64,000 nt of DNA. Origin: UBA1351 sp965140555. GTDB lineage: Bacteria; Bacillota; Clostridia; Lachnospirales; Vallitaleaceae. Location of the stretch: contig OZ223259.1 of the NCBI GenBank assembly GCA_965140555.1, positions 248,001 to 312,000 of the forward strand, written 5' to 3'. Below, piece after piece: positions 42,360 to 52,202 of the stretch. The notes beneath the pieces were generated by a model. That model was not told the origin of the DNA. It did no database searches and saw only the letters and a list, made by a program, of their open reading frames with translations. The first letter of the stretch is position 1. The number at the start of each line of letters is the position of its first letter. Position numbers and translations under genes: made by a program.

Positions 42360-43519
42360 AAAACCACCTCCTGTTTCGGAATATACAGACATATATAGCG
42401 AATGGAACGACCTCTTTCACATGGTCCCCTTTTTGCTTCATAAAAATAATGCCCACCATATTTATTCATAATAGTACGTACAATATGTAACCCATATCCG
42501 TGGGCGTTCGTATCTACTTTTGATGTATAGCCCATACGAAACCAGTCATTAATACGGCTCTCATCAACCGTATCATGACTATTACCGACCTTCACAATCA
42601 CCCCGGTATCACTCATACTCATTTGAACAATAATCACACCTGTTTCATTCCTACCCATACATTTGTCCACAAGGGCTTCTATTGCATTGTCTATCAAATT
42701 TGCCAAAATCGTCACAAAATCATATTCACTTAGGGGGATTTCCTCAAGAACGTCTACGGGAATATCCGAATAAATATATAAATCTATATTCAAGCCACGG
42801 ATTTTTCTGCTTTTCGATAAGAGGACATTACGCACCATAGGAAATTTTAATCCATAGGCCTCAAACCATCGTTTTTTTTCTTGATCAGAAGTAACAACAA
42901 CCATAGGCTCTTTCTCCCGATCAATATAGAACACTTGATGCTTATACATGGCATCCTCACTGGCCGAATCCAAAAAACCGGATAGAATATTGGCGTATTC
43001 ATGTTGGACCATGTGAATCTCCCGAATAATCGGCATCAGTTCCTTTTCAAGGGTTTTGTTATACTTCTTTTGTTTGGTATAGTCTAACTCTTCCTTAATG
43101 ACCGTTAAACATCGGTAGCTAATCATATAAAAAACGGGATAGGTCATGACAAGAAGAATAATGGTCATAAGCTCAGGCTCAAGGTAATAAATTTCATTGA
43201 TTAAAATACTCTGATAAATTACACCACTCATATTAATTGTCAAATAAAAATATCCCAATTTAGAAAAAGCCATCATCTGTTTATACACTAGTCGCAAATA
43301 ATATTCAAACGGACACACTAAAACCGAAAGATAAAGGAACCATGACCTAATCGAAACCTCTAGCGGTATACATCGACTCAATACCGCGCTGAGTAACAGA
43401 AGTGTCAAACGTACATTCAACATGGCACTCAGATACAAAATGCCCTCTTTATAAGAATGTTTCCATCGTATGGGAATAACATCCATAACAAGAAACACAA
43501 TCAGAAATATAATTGTCAT
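42356..43519 (-). CDS. GHKL sensor histidine kinase (AgrC-like)
   Basis: About 387 residues if started at the ATG at 43519; a GTG start at 43537 is also possible. Six hydrophobic segments in the first 150 residues (TIIFLIVFLVMDVIPI, LSVLVCPFEYYLRLV) form the sensor. The phosphorylation region is HMVQHEYANILSGFLDSASE near residue 170. The ATPase domain has ILANLIDNAIEALVD, VKVGNSHDTVDESRI and HGYGLHIVRTIMNKYGGHY. This matches HPK10/GHKL kinases that pair with LytTR regulators. It follows the response regulator gene by a few bases and overlaps the next membrane protein gene by four. The signal is unknown. Confidence 0.87.
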   Translation of the reverse strand: MTIIFLIVFLVMDVIPIRWKHSYKEGILYLSAMLNVRLTLLLLSAVLSRCIPLEVSIRSWFLYLSVLVCPFEYYLRLVYKQMMAFSKLGYFYLTINMSGVIYQSILINEIYYLEPELMTIILLVMTYPVFYMISYRCLTVIKEELDYTKQKKYNKTLEKELMPIIREIHMVQHEYANILSGFLDSASEDAMYKHQVFYIDREKEPMVVVTSDQEKKRWFEAYGLKFPMVRNVLLSKSRKIRGLNIDLYIYSDIPVDVLEEIPLSEYDFVTILANLIDNAIEALVDKCMGRNETGVIIVQMSMSDTGVIVKVGNSHDTVDESRINDWFRMGYTSKVDTNAHGYGLHIVRTIMNKYGGHYFYEAKRGPCERGRSIRYICLYIPKQEVVL

Positions 43520-43541
43520 CGCACCATTCACCCTCACTCAT

Positions 43542-44258
43542 CTAGCATATATCGTCTACGATTCCTTTATAACTGGTTCCCACAGGAATCCCTTCTTCCT
43601 TACCGTTGATATGTACAATAACAAAACCACTCCGCTTCTCTAAATGTCTAATATGATCGCGATTTACTATATAACCGCGATGGATTCTTAAGAAACGCTT
43701 TGACGGCAATTCTGTTTCCAATTTAGACAGTGGATATCGTCCGATACTGAAATCTCCATTGGTGCAAAAAACTGTTGTATCTTTATTATTTATTTCTATA
43801 TATAGAATATCATTGAGTTCAAAAAACAGATTCACTTGTTTCCGTTTTATAACTAAGCGTTCCGATTCACTCTTAACGCGTCTGTACTCAAAAAGATGTC
43901 GTATTTGCTTTTTGAATTCTTGGATAGAAAACGGTTTTTGAAAATATAATTGACACTTACTGTGATTGTAGGACTGAATAATCTGATGTGTTGCTTCCCT
44001 TGTTCCTGTAATTATTACAACATATGTCATCTCATATTCCTTTAATCTTCGAATATAATTGATAAAATCATGGCCGGATCCGTCCGGTAGTTCCAAATCC
44101 ATAACAAAGAGTTGATACGTATTTTTTTCTATATTTAAAATAGCTTCTTTCAGCGTATTCACATGATCCACGTAGGAAATTTCAGATAATGATAATAAAT
44201 GTTGTCTTAATTGATCCCCTAAAAGCATATCATCTTCTACAATTAACACTCTATTCAT
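43542..44258 (-). CDS. LytTR-family response regulator (AgrA-like)
   Basis: 238 residues. The receiver domain spans about 1-120, with EDD near the start, FVMDLELPDG carrying the phospho-acceptor Asp, and YFQKPFSIQEF with the conserved Lys. The C-terminal LytTR DNA-binding domain has LNDILYIEINNKDTTVF, GRYPLSKLETELPSKRFLRI and HRGYIVNRDHIRHLE. It is the first gene of a three-gene unit with its kinase and a kinase-like membrane protein. Such regulators often bind paired 9-11 bp direct repeats upstream of secreted-factor or polysaccharide genes; I could not pick out a confident site. Confidence 0.93.
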   Translation of the reverse strand: MNRVLIVEDDMLLGDQLRQHLLSLSEISYVDHVNTLKEAILNIEKNTYQLFVMDLELPDGSGHDFINYIRRLKEYEMTYVVIITGTREATHQIIQSYNHSKCQLYFQKPFSIQEFKKQIRHLFEYRRVKSESERLVIKRKQVNLFFELNDILYIEINNKDTTVFCTNGDFSIGRYPLSKLETELPSKRFLRIHRGYIVNRDHIRHLEKRSGFVIVHINGKEEGIPVGTSYKGIVDDIC

Positions 44259-44293
44259 ATTGCGTCACCTTTTTCTCTATATTTGTACCTTTT

Positions 44294-44323
44294 ATTGTAA
44301 CATACTCATAATAGTTATGACAA
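44294..44323 (-). promoter_or_regulatory. Promoter of the LytTR two-component operon
   Basis: TTGTCA (44318-44323) and TACAAT (44294-44299) on the minus strand, spacer 18 bases, about 36 bases upstream of the regulator ATG. It lies in the divergent gap shared with the clostripain-like gene. Confidence 0.7.
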
Positions 44324-44403
44324 TCATGGAATCTTTGTTTAATATGTGCTAGTATGAATACAGACTACTCATCCAGCTGTTATAAATTTCCGGAGGACTC
44401 AAC

Positions 44404-47310
44404 ATGCAACAACGCACCCCTTTATCGAAACGACTCATTCCAGGGGCAATCCTTCTACTTGTGATTGCTCTTCTTATATACATTTTTTTTGCTTCACATC
44501 ACATTCCATCAACCATGCCGACAGATGACTATACGACTCACTCTCTTTTTGATACCGCTACTTTTGATTCAACGTCAGGAAATATCGAATTTTCTGTCGA
44601 TACGAATCTGCTCAATAACTATTTAGCTGACAAGTCTTCAACCGTCTCCATTTATTCAAATAGCGACCTCTCTGTTGACACTATATTTTTTGATGCTGAA
44701 ACTTCTCGTGTCGGATTTACGCTTTTGAAAGACAATTCCTCTCCGGTATACATTGAGGGAACTTATGACGCAAGTCTTCATGGCGATTATTTATCCTTTT
44801 CTTTGACAAAAGACACCGTTGGCTCGTTGCCCGGATTTATATCAACCCTCTTTCAAAACGATTACCAATCATTAAGACTGGACATACCGATAGCTCCATT
44901 GCTAAGCCCCTTTGACAGAATATATCTAGATCATATGCCTTCTACGCTTCCTTTAATCTTTAACGAAGGTCGTCTATCTCAGAACGAACAATTAAGCGGC
45001 TATATTCCTCCAACGAGTCCACAATGGCTACGGATTACGGATACTCTTATTGATATGTCCGCTCTATATCCTTATGACGCTCGCGAGGCATCCTCTGTTT
45101 CTACTGAAAGCTCCCTTCGCACAATGCACATAAGTCAACTCACTTATATGCTCGAAACCCTTTATGCGTCGCATCTTGTCGATGATTTTACCGAGTTCAA
45201 TTGGCAGATTCAACCGGTTACCAATCCGGATCAGCGGTCCTACGCTCTATTACTTTCTGACACGCGAACAAGCTATCAAACGGTAATCAATGTCTTATTT
45301 GATACGAATGGACACGTGTCTAACGTAGCCTATCCTATTGATCGGGATGCTAATGACGATAATAACTCCGTATTAAATCAGACCACAGCTCTCTACTTGA
45401 AAGAAACACTCAATGACAGGCTTCAGACCTTTTCCAATAGCCAAGTTGACTCGTTATCGATAACTGATTCAAGCCTTCAGCCTACTACCGGTGATATCCA
45501 ATTAACCGTCCAACCGGATACGTGGACCATTCTTGTCTATATGATTGGCTCTGACCTGGAAAGCGGCTACAACTTTTATACCAATACAATTTCCGGCAAT
45601 GCATCTAAGGATTTAAGGGAAATGATGGCAGCTTCCTATAACCCTAATGTACAAATCGTCGTACAAACAGGGGGAACGACACATTGGGATATTGATACTA
45701 TTAACCCTTTGATTAATCAACGCTTCTTAGTCAAAAATGGAGAGCTCATTCCTCTTAAGGACTTGAAACTGTTAAACATGGTACGTTCTCAGACACTTTC
45801 TGATTTTGCCCTATGGGGTATCGACGCCTATCCGTCTGATCATGTGGCTCTCATCTTATGGGATCATGGCGGCGGTTCTTTGTATGGCTTTGGTGTTGAT
45901 GAATACTATCCTAATGATAGCTTTACTCTCGACGAACTGGCGCGATCCCTTCAAGTCATTACGGATTCTTATGGTAAATCTCTTGAAGTTGTAGGATTTG
46001 ATGCCTGTCTTATGGCTACACTTGAAACGGCCAATATTGTGTCCCCTTACGTCAATTACTTAATCGCCTCAGAGGATACAGAACCGGAATCCGGATGGGA
46101 ATACACACGCTTATTAAAACTTATCGATCGTTACCCGGTGTCATCGGGAGAAACTTTTGGTTCATTTGTCATCGAGAGTTTCTATGATTCATTTTCTGAC
46201 GATTCTATAAACCACCGAGTCTTGACCCTGTCTGTCATTGATTTGAACCTCGTCTCACCTATTGTTGAAGCGATGAATAATATCCTACCGGAGATAGATT
46301 ATGCGACAATGACACAGCTTATACCGAGCCTTAAAGCTATTGGTGGAACTTCCTTGGATAACGGCTATACAGATCATTTCGATTTATATGAATTTAGCCG
46401 TTCTCTTCCAAAAAGGCTATCCAAAGAAGCTGCACAGTTAGAATCTGCACTTAATGAAGCTATTGTGTATCATGCAGAAGGCGTCTTAACCATTCAGGCA
46501 AAAGGTCTTAGCTTTTACTTGCCTTACTATGATATTCGTTATCCGTACCATATCAAAAGCTATTATACTCCGGTTACTTTTTCTGACACCTATCTGGAGT
46601 ATCTATCCGGCTTTTTGGATTATAAAGCACTCGTTACCTCGGATAATACAGATATCCCTTTTACCATTCAAGATAGCAATCGACCTTATACCTTGACAAT
46701 TCCTGATGATTATGTGACTCAAGTAGCCGATGTATACCTTGGTATATCCTATATAGATCACCGTCTTGATTACGACCGAACTGTTGATTTAGGCTATGAT
46801 GCTCTAGCCTACCCTCTGTCACAATCCGGTATGTATGAAGAAAATTTTGGCCTATGGCCCTCCATCGGAGTACAACCTATTCCGGTATATCTGACCCATA
46901 ACGGCACTGAAAGCATTAACTATGAAACCCCAATTTTACTCAATGGGGAGTCGGCTACCATGATGCTTGCCTATATCTATGCGACCGATACTTATGAAAT
47001 TGCAGGTATTCGTAAGTCTTCCACGGACGGTAATAAAAACGATCCCGGAAATTCAATCATCGATCGTAAAACCTTATCGCTAAATCCAGGTGACCAGATA
47101 GACATCCTATACGATATCTATGACCCTGAAGATAAGCGCTGGTATGACGAAACCCTCTACTCCTTTATCATTGATGACAAAGGAACCCTTCCTATTATTG
47201 ATAACTATCAAATTCAACGTGATGATTTTAAGGATTATCGCATGCAGTTTGTTGTCAAAGACACCCATGGAACGCTTTATTATTCCCAGTTGCTTCATCC
47301 CCTCCGATAG
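44404..47310 (+). CDS. Membrane-anchored clostripain-family (C11) cysteine peptidase
   Basis: 968 residues. An N-terminal helix (IPGAILLLVIALLIYIFFAS, about 13-32) probably anchors it outside the cell or acts as an uncleaved signal. The first 370 residues are an unrecognised beta-rich domain (two DUF-like halves, QPTTGDIQLTVQPDTWTILV at the junction). The C11 domain starts TILVYMIGSDLESG and contains WDHGGGS with catalytic His488 and GFDACLMAT with catalytic Cys535, followed by ASEDTEPESGWEY. C11 peptidases cleave after Arg or Lys. A CGGAGGA site precedes the start. It could process surface proteins of this region, but no substrate can be named. The isochorismatase gene follows 66 bases later. 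Confidence 0.9.
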   Translation: MQQRTPLSKRLIPGAILLLVIALLIYIFFASHHIPSTMPTDDYTTHSLFDTATFDSTSGNIEFSVDTNLLNNYLADKSSTVSIYSNSDLSVDTIFFDAETSRVGFTLLKDNSSPVYIEGTYDASLHGDYLSFSLTKDTVGSLPGFISTLFQNDYQSLRLDIPIAPLLSPFDRIYLDHMPSTLPLIFNEGRLSQNEQLSGYIPPTSPQWLRITDTLIDMSALYPYDAREASSVSTESSLRTMHISQLTYMLETLYASHLVDDFTEFNWQIQPVTNPDQRSYALLLSDTRTSYQTVINVLFDTNGHVSNVAYPIDRDANDDNNSVLNQTTALYLKETLNDRLQTFSNSQVDSLSITDSSLQPTTGDIQLTVQPDTWTILVYMIGSDLESGYNFYTNTISGNASKDLREMMAASYNPNVQIVVQTGGTTHWDIDTINPLINQRFLVKNGELIPLKDLKLLNMVRSQTLSDFALWGIDAYPSDHVALILWDHGGGSLYGFGVDEYYPNDSFTLDELARSLQVITDSYGKSLEVVGFDACLMATLETANIVSPYVNYLIASEDTEPESGWEYTRLLKLIDRYPVSSGETFGSFVIESFYDSFSDDSINHRVLTLSVIDLNLVSPIVEAMNNILPEIDYATMTQLIPSLKAIGGTSLDNGYTDHFDLYEFSRSLPKRLSKEAAQLESALNEAIVYHAEGVLTIQAKGLSFYLPYYDIRYPYHIKSYYTPVTFSDTYLEYLSGFLDYKALVTSDNTDIPFTIQDSNRPYTLTIPDDYVTQVADVYLGISYIDHRLDYDRTVDLGYDALAYPLSQSGMYEENFGLWPSIGVQPIPVYLTHNGTESINYETPILLNGESATMMLAYIYATDTYEIAGIRKSSTDGNKNDPGNSIIDRKTLSLNPGDQIDILYDIYDPEDKRWYDETLYSFIIDDKGTLPIIDNYQIQRDDFKDYRMQFVVKDTHGTLYYSQLLHPLR

Positions 47311-47376
47311 GGTATCATAAAAGCACGAAACTTTACTATAGCACACTATGCACTTAATCATGATTGGAGGAAACAC

Positions 47377-48048
47377 ATGGAATTTAATCATACACACGTA
47401 TTCTCTACAATTGAAGCTACGCTCAAGACGTTTATCCAAGAGGTTGAAGGACTTCCCCCTTTTGACTGGAATCTGTACTCCCCTGAGGAAACAGTCATAG
47501 TCATGGTCGATATGATCAATGGATTTGCCAAATACGGACCTTTATCAAGCCCTTATGTTGATAATATGATCCCCCAAATAGGTCGCTTTTTGGATGAAGC
47601 AATTGTTCGCGATATCCCAATTATTTCATACCGTGATGCTCATCCCGATGATACTGCTGAGTTCAGGTTCTTCCCACCTCACTGCTTAGACGGCAGCGGT
47701 GAATCCGACTTAGTTCCTGAACTGGAACGCAAAGAACTCATTGATATTAAGAAGAACTCCACTAATGGCTTTCTTGCCCAAAATCCACTTACTGTTATAT
47801 CTAAGCCGTCAAGTATTAAATCCGTGCTTGTTATCGGGTGTGTGACAGATATCTGCATTCGTGATTTTGCCACAACAATGAACAAGTATTTCCAAGAAAT
47901 CAATCAAAAGGCTGATGTCATTCTTATCGAAAACCTTATCGATACCTATGATATTGAAGGCATTCATGATCGTCAAAGCGAGCACTTGCTGGCTCTTTAC
48001 CAAATGAGTCAAGCCGGTATCAAAATGTTCCGCTACATGGATAAATAA
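47377..48048 (+). CDS. Isochorismatase-family (nicotinamidase-like) cysteine hydrolase
   Basis: 223 residues with the Asp-Lys-Cys triad expected of the family: VIVMVDMINGFAKYGPLSSP (Asp), DIKKNSTNGF (Lys), and VIGCVTDICIRDFATTMNKY (Cys). The metal-binding stretch SYRDAHPDDTAEFRFFPPHC is close to that of nicotinamidases, which deaminate nicotinamide to nicotinate for NAD recycling. Length is typical. GGAGG lies before the ATG. It may be co-transcribed with the clostripain-like gene and is ended by a strong shared terminator. Nicotinamidase is the best guess. Confidence 0.85.
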   Translation: MEFNHTHVFSTIEATLKTFIQEVEGLPPFDWNLYSPEETVIVMVDMINGFAKYGPLSSPYVDNMIPQIGRFLDEAIVRDIPIISYRDAHPDDTAEFRFFPPHCLDGSGESDLVPELERKELIDIKKNSTNGFLAQNPLTVISKPSSIKSVLVIGCVTDICIRDFATTMNKYFQEINQKADVILIENLIDTYDIEGIHDRQSEHLLALYQMSQAGIKMFRYMDK

Positions 48049-48064
48049 TCTTATTATTACTACC

Positions 48065-48099
48065 AAAAAAGGGCAAATGCTTATGCATTTGCCCTTTTT
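48065..48099. terminator. Bidirectional terminator between isochorismatase and galU genes
   Basis: AAAAAAGGGCAAATGC and GCATTTGCCCTTTTTA flank TTAT. Both strands end in T-runs, and the two genes converge here, so it can serve both. Confidence 0.93.
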
Positions 48100-48112
48100 A
48101 ATCATTCTCAAC

Positions 48113-49006
48113 TTATTCAATGTAGAGTCGTTCATCCATATTTGCCATAAGATCCTCAAGATAAGCTTTTAGCTCATCCTTCAAGTCATCTCGTCTAAGG
48201 CCAAATTCAACGGTTGCTTGCAAAAAGCCCATTTTATTACCCACATCATAGCGCGTTCCTTTAAAATTATAGGCATAAACTTTTTCTTCTTCTGCTAAAC
48301 GCAATAATGCATCCGTCAATTGAATCTCACCACCGGCTCCCGGTGTTTGTGTTTCAAGGTAATGGAAGATTCGCGGTGTAATTATATAGCGTCCTAATAT
48401 AGCCATATTCGTTGGCGCTTTTTCTCTTGCCGGCTTTTCCACCATGCTGTTTACAGAATATACACGCTCTTCAATCTTTTTCCCATCCACGATACCATAT
48501 TTATCTACATGTTCCCATGCTACATCTTGAACACCTAGAACACTGCCACCTTTTTCATCATAACAATTCATGAGTTGTTTTAACGCCGGTACTTGGGACG
48601 CAACAATATCATCACCTAGCATAACACCAAACGGTTCATCACCGATAAAAGCTTTTGCCTTTAATATTGCATGACCTAGGCCTAACGGCTCTTTTTGACG
48701 AATAAAGTGAATATCCACTAAATTGGATATGTCTTTAGCAATCTTTAATAGCTCCGTCTTCTCCTTCTCTTCAAGGGTTTGTTCCAATTCAAAGGATTTA
48801 TCAAAGTGATCTTCTATCGACTGCTTATTACGACCGTTTATAATAATAATATCCTCTATCCCTGCTGCCAAAGCTTCTTCTACAATGTATTGAATTGTTG
48901 GTTTATCTACAATCGGCAGCATTTCTTTCGGCTGTGCTTTCGTCGCGGGTAAAAAACGCGTTCCTAATCCTGCCGCAGGTATCACTACTTTTCTAATTTT
49001 ACTCAT
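48113..49006 (-). CDS. galU: UTP-glucose-1-phosphate uridylyltransferase
   Basis: 297 residues, complete. The N-terminus IPAAGLGTRFLPATKAQPKE is the nucleotidyltransferase signature, followed by MLPIVDKPTIQYIVEEA. PLGLGHAILKAKAFIGDEPF, VMLGDDIVASQ, GRYIITPRIFHYLE and TDALLRLAEEEKVYAYNFKG complete the family blocks. It makes UDP-glucose for EPS, teichoic acid glycosylation and galactose metabolism. It is monocistronic with a consensus promoter overlapped by a perfect palindrome, and ends at the shared terminator. AGAGGAAGGAC lies ahead of the ATG. Confidence 0.95.
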   Translation of the reverse strand: MSKIRKVVIPAAGLGTRFLPATKAQPKEMLPIVDKPTIQYIVEEALAAGIEDIIIINGRNKQSIEDHFDKSFELEQTLEEKEKTELLKIAKDISNLVDIHFIRQKEPLGLGHAILKAKAFIGDEPFGVMLGDDIVASQVPALKQLMNCYDEKGGSVLGVQDVAWEHVDKYGIVDGKKIEERVYSVNSMVEKPAREKAPTNMAILGRYIITPRIFHYLETQTPGAGGEIQLTDALLRLAEEEKVYAYNFKGTRYDVGNKMGFLQATVEFGLRRDDLKDELKAYLEDLMANMDERLYIE

Positions 49007-49073
49007 ATACTAGTCCTTCCTCTCCGATAACTTTCTTTGTCTCTTTCCTATTTTTTTCACAATTCTATCTATC

Positions 49074-49102
49074 ATTTTACGATATCTGACAATGATTGTC
49101 AA
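49074..49102 (-). promoter_or_regulatory. galU promoter with overlapping palindrome
   Basis: TTGACA (49097-49102) and TAAAAT (49074-49079) on the minus strand with a 17-base spacer. The -35 box and spacer are part of TGACAATGATTGTCA (49087-49101), a perfect 7-1-7 inverted repeat whose layout resembles Fur/PerR-type boxes. A repressor bound there would block polymerase. Confidence 0.8.
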
Positions 49103-49109
49103 TTAACGT

Positions 49110-49475
49110 CTATTTCATTTCTAATACGATATCCATCACCTGCATCAATTTATCCTTTACAATAGGTTTGACAACAAAGTGCTTCGCCCCCATTTTCAGG
49201 GCCTGAAGAACAAATTGACGCTGTCCCAATGCACTCACCATGATAATCTTTGCCTCAGGATTGTAATTCAGAATCCGTTCCACAGCTTCAATACCACCTA
49301 ATGTGGGCATACTGATATCCATGGTCACCACATCCGGATTACTCCGCTGATATTCTACAAATGCATTCCTTCCGTTATTGGCTTCACTAATAACCTTATG
49401 CCCTTCACTTTCAAACATTTCCTTTAACTTTAATCTAAAATATGTCGAATCATCTACAACAAGTATGGTTGCCAT
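49110..49475 (-). CDS. CheY-like single-domain response regulator
   Basis: 121 residues, a stand-alone receiver: ILVVDDSTYFRLKLKEMFES with the acidic pair, VVTMDISMPTLGGIEAVER with the phospho-acceptor Asp, IIMVSALGQRQFVLQALKMG with the conserved Ser, and FVVKPIVKDKL with the Lys. There is no output domain. It follows the 7TM-Hpt-CheA-type kinase by 16 bases and is probably its phosphorylation target. The output could be a flagellar motor or another protein interaction. No other chemotaxis gene is in the window. Confidence 0.93.
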   Translation of the reverse strand: MATILVVDDSTYFRLKLKEMFESEGHKVISEANNGRNAFVEYQRSNPDVVTMDISMPTLGGIEAVERILNYNPEAKIIMVSALGQRQFVLQALKMGAKHFVVKPIVKDKLMQVMDIVLEMK

Positions 49476-49491
49476 AATATCCCTCTTTTCT

Positions 49492-52170
49492 TTATGAGAT
49501 TTTGCTCATCGGTATATTCAAAATAATATCTGTCGATTGTCCATAGTCACTTAAGAGATAAACAAATCCATCCATCTGTTCCACAGCTTCTCGAACAGAT
49601 GACAGCCCTACCCCTCGTCCGGCAATTAAATCGACCTCTTTACGCAAGGACATACGATCCTCAAAAAGCAACTGTAGCACTTCTTCATCCCGCATAACGT
49701 CCAACTCTTCACGACTCATTAATTCTCTATCCAATGCTTTCACTCGGACAGCTTCCGGATTAATGCCTTGCCCATCATCAGATATTCGAATTTCAAGACG
49801 ATTACTCGTTCCAAAAGCAGGACGAATCGATACGATAATTTGACCATAAGAATCTTTGCCTTTATTCACACGTTCTTCTGCTGTCTCAATACCATGGGCT
49901 ATACAATTGCGAAAAATAGCAGAAATATGCCAAGTGAGTGCATCCATTTTATATGGATCCACATAATAATCTTGTCCTTGAACCTGTAACGGTAAAACAG
50001 ATTTACCCATAACCGAAGCCAATTCTTCTATATATTCATCATAATCTTTAAGAATGTCCTTCAAATTTATGAATCGAATTTCATCTAAACGGCGAAGAAA
50101 CTCTACTGCATGAGGAACCTCTTTATAGTGTGCCAAAAAGAATTTTTTGATTTCGTCAATTTGACTATTCGTCACGATAAATGTATCTTGATACCGTTCT
50201 AATTCACCTTGATCAAGGGCCTTATGCAACATCTTAAAATCTTTTTCTAATGCCTCATTAAGGGCGTTATGGCAAGACTTAGCACATTCCATTCGATATG
50301 TCTTGTCCTTGCCTCGACTTGCTTCAAATTTACTCTCTACACGGTGCAATTCATATTCTACACTTTTAAAACCAAATTGTCCCATATTTCCCTTTAATGT
50401 ATGAATCATTCGCATAGCTCGCTCATCCATGGCATAGGTTTCCATTTGTTTCATCATTCGTCGAAAATGCATTAGCAAATTCGACAACTCGCGACGATGC
50501 TTCAAGGCATTAATAATAAATCGCTTTTCCTCTTCCTTTTTGTCGATTATATGTTCAAGGCGTCGCAATTGGGTAACATCATTTAAAAATACGTCGAGCT
50601 TTCGATGATAAAAATCGTAACGATACTGGAGAACAAAGAGCCTTTCATTACGTTTGATTTCTTGGGGTAATAATTCGACAAAGCCTTCAACAGAGTTCCT
50701 GTCTTGTTCAAATATGGCATCGAGTATTTCTTTTAAGAAGCAAGCCTCTTCTTCATCTTCAGGAAAAAGCACCTCTTCAATTGCTTTTCCCAACAAATCA
50801 TCTCCGAAGATACCAAAACATACGTTATTAACAGGCGCTATAACGCGATGTCTATTGCCAATACACAAAAACCCTTCTTGAATCCGCTTCTGCACAAGGG
50901 ATGAATCGCCATCCTCTTGTTCCTTATCCTTAGCATTACCGACTGTCCATCGTTCGAACTGTCTAGCATACTCTTCTCCAATTTCCCAAAATTCGATAAA
51001 TACCAAATACCCGCCCATTCCGATAAACACAAGAATAATAAAACTTATCTGTAAACTTTCAGGCACATAATTATTAACACCTTCAAACACAATGAGGTTA
51101 AATAAGCTTATCGTTGTCATAAGCAACCCTACAGAAATAATCGTCACTTTCTGCAAGTCCCTTTTCCGATAATGAATCAGATAAATCAGAATAAAAATGC
51201 TATTTACTATCAAAAGATAGTTTAACACTTCCGCCAACTTTCCATACTCAATGCGGTCAAAAACAATCACATTCGAAAGAATAACGACTAAAAGACTCCA
51301 TAGTGGAGGATTAAATTTACGTGGAGCATTCAAGAAATGGCTAACTGATAAAAACAGGAAAAACACGGATGCATGATAACCTACCATAATAATCTTTTTG
51401 AATGCCATATACGAAACAAATGTATACGGAATTTCCACAAAATTTGCCATCACCAAACTTAAGGTCACACATGTCAACCCATAATAAATATAACCACGAC
51501 GGTAATTCAATTGTTTCCTTAATGCCAGAATGATTATCGCCAAAAAGATAGCAGCGATAAGCGCAATATAGAAAGTACTTTGAGACAATTCTTCTAAAAC
51601 GGCATTAAGAACGTAATGTGTATAACCGTTCTTATCCGTTAACATGTAAATATTGCCATTAATTCCCGTTTTTGACGGACTGAATAGTTCAATTGTCAGT
51701 CGATTATCATAGCTGTATAATTCCGATTCTCTAAATGGGATAAAATAGATGCTATCCCATATATTAGAGTGTCCACCTGGATTACCATAAGTAGCAATGA
51801 CACGTCGATTCAATGTTACCTGCATATATTCAGCATTGGGTTTTTCTATGACAAGATACCAGGTATCCGGGATTGATGCATTACCTGTCGTACTATCTAA
51901 TAACTCCAGTTTATCAAAGTAATACCCAAATATATAGCTATGATCTTGCATCTTTGTAAACTGTTTGGCATCAATTCCGTCTAAATCCTCTCCATCTTGC
52001 TGATAGGCTTCCCCATCAACCAACGCAAAGGTTGTCTTATCCAATTCGGCATGTTGAATCCGATTATGAATAAGGCTCATAACGACACTATATGCTACCG
52101 TCAAAAGTAATACTATAAATATTATAAACAAAAATCGTCTCATACTAGCTGAGATTCTCATGGTCATCAT
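49492..52170 (-). CDS. Membrane hybrid sensor: 7TM-type receptor, PAS-like, Hpt, CheA-type ATPase
   Basis: 892 residues. A first helix is followed by an extracytoplasmic region of about 160 residues resembling the 7TMR-DISM sensing part, then seven or so helices (about 196-400: IALIAAIFLAIIILALR, YGLTCVTLSLVMANFV). A PAS-like stretch lies at about 420-550 (RIQEGFLCIGNRHRVIAPVN). The Hpt domain carries IHTLKGNMGQFGF with phospho-accepting His590. The C-terminal ATPase is CheA-type: AIFRNCIAHGIETAEERVNK near 751, ISDDGQGINPEAVRVKA and AGRGVGLSSVREAVEQMDG near 850. No CheW-like domain is seen. It lies in one unit with DUF2156, GNAT and CheY genes. Confidence 0.85.
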   Translation of the reverse strand: MMTMRISASMRRFLFIIFIVLLLTVAYSVVMSLIHNRIQHAELDKTTFALVDGEAYQQDGEDLDGIDAKQFTKMQDHSYIFGYYFDKLELLDSTTGNASIPDTWYLVIEKPNAEYMQVTLNRRVIATYGNPGGHSNIWDSIYFIPFRESELYSYDNRLTIELFSPSKTGINGNIYMLTDKNGYTHYVLNAVLEELSQSTFYIALIAAIFLAIIILALRKQLNYRRGYIYYGLTCVTLSLVMANFVEIPYTFVSYMAFKKIIMVGYHASVFFLFLSVSHFLNAPRKFNPPLWSLLVVILSNVIVFDRIEYGKLAEVLNYLLIVNSIFILIYLIHYRKRDLQKVTIISVGLLMTTISLFNLIVFEGVNNYVPESLQISFIILVFIGMGGYLVFIEFWEIGEEYARQFERWTVGNAKDKEQEDGDSSLVQKRIQEGFLCIGNRHRVIAPVNNVCFGIFGDDLLGKAIEEVLFPEDEEEACFLKEILDAIFEQDRNSVEGFVELLPQEIKRNERLFVLQYRYDFYHRKLDVFLNDVTQLRRLEHIIDKKEEEKRFIINALKHRRELSNLLMHFRRMMKQMETYAMDERAMRMIHTLKGNMGQFGFKSVEYELHRVESKFEASRGKDKTYRMECAKSCHNALNEALEKDFKMLHKALDQGELERYQDTFIVTNSQIDEIKKFFLAHYKEVPHAVEFLRRLDEIRFINLKDILKDYDEYIEELASVMGKSVLPLQVQGQDYYVDPYKMDALTWHISAIFRNCIAHGIETAEERVNKGKDSYGQIIVSIRPAFGTSNRLEIRISDDGQGINPEAVRVKALDRELMSREELDVMRDEEVLQLLFEDRMSLRKEVDLIAGRGVGLSSVREAVEQMDGFVYLLSDYGQSTDIILNIPMSKIS

Positions 52171-52202
52171 CCTTGCAAAGCCTATTGACGCATCGCTTCA
52201 AC

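Noticed and set aside
47107..47439. 110-codon minus-strand frame
   Set aside because: It is antisense to the end of the clostripain-like gene and the start of the hydrolase gene.
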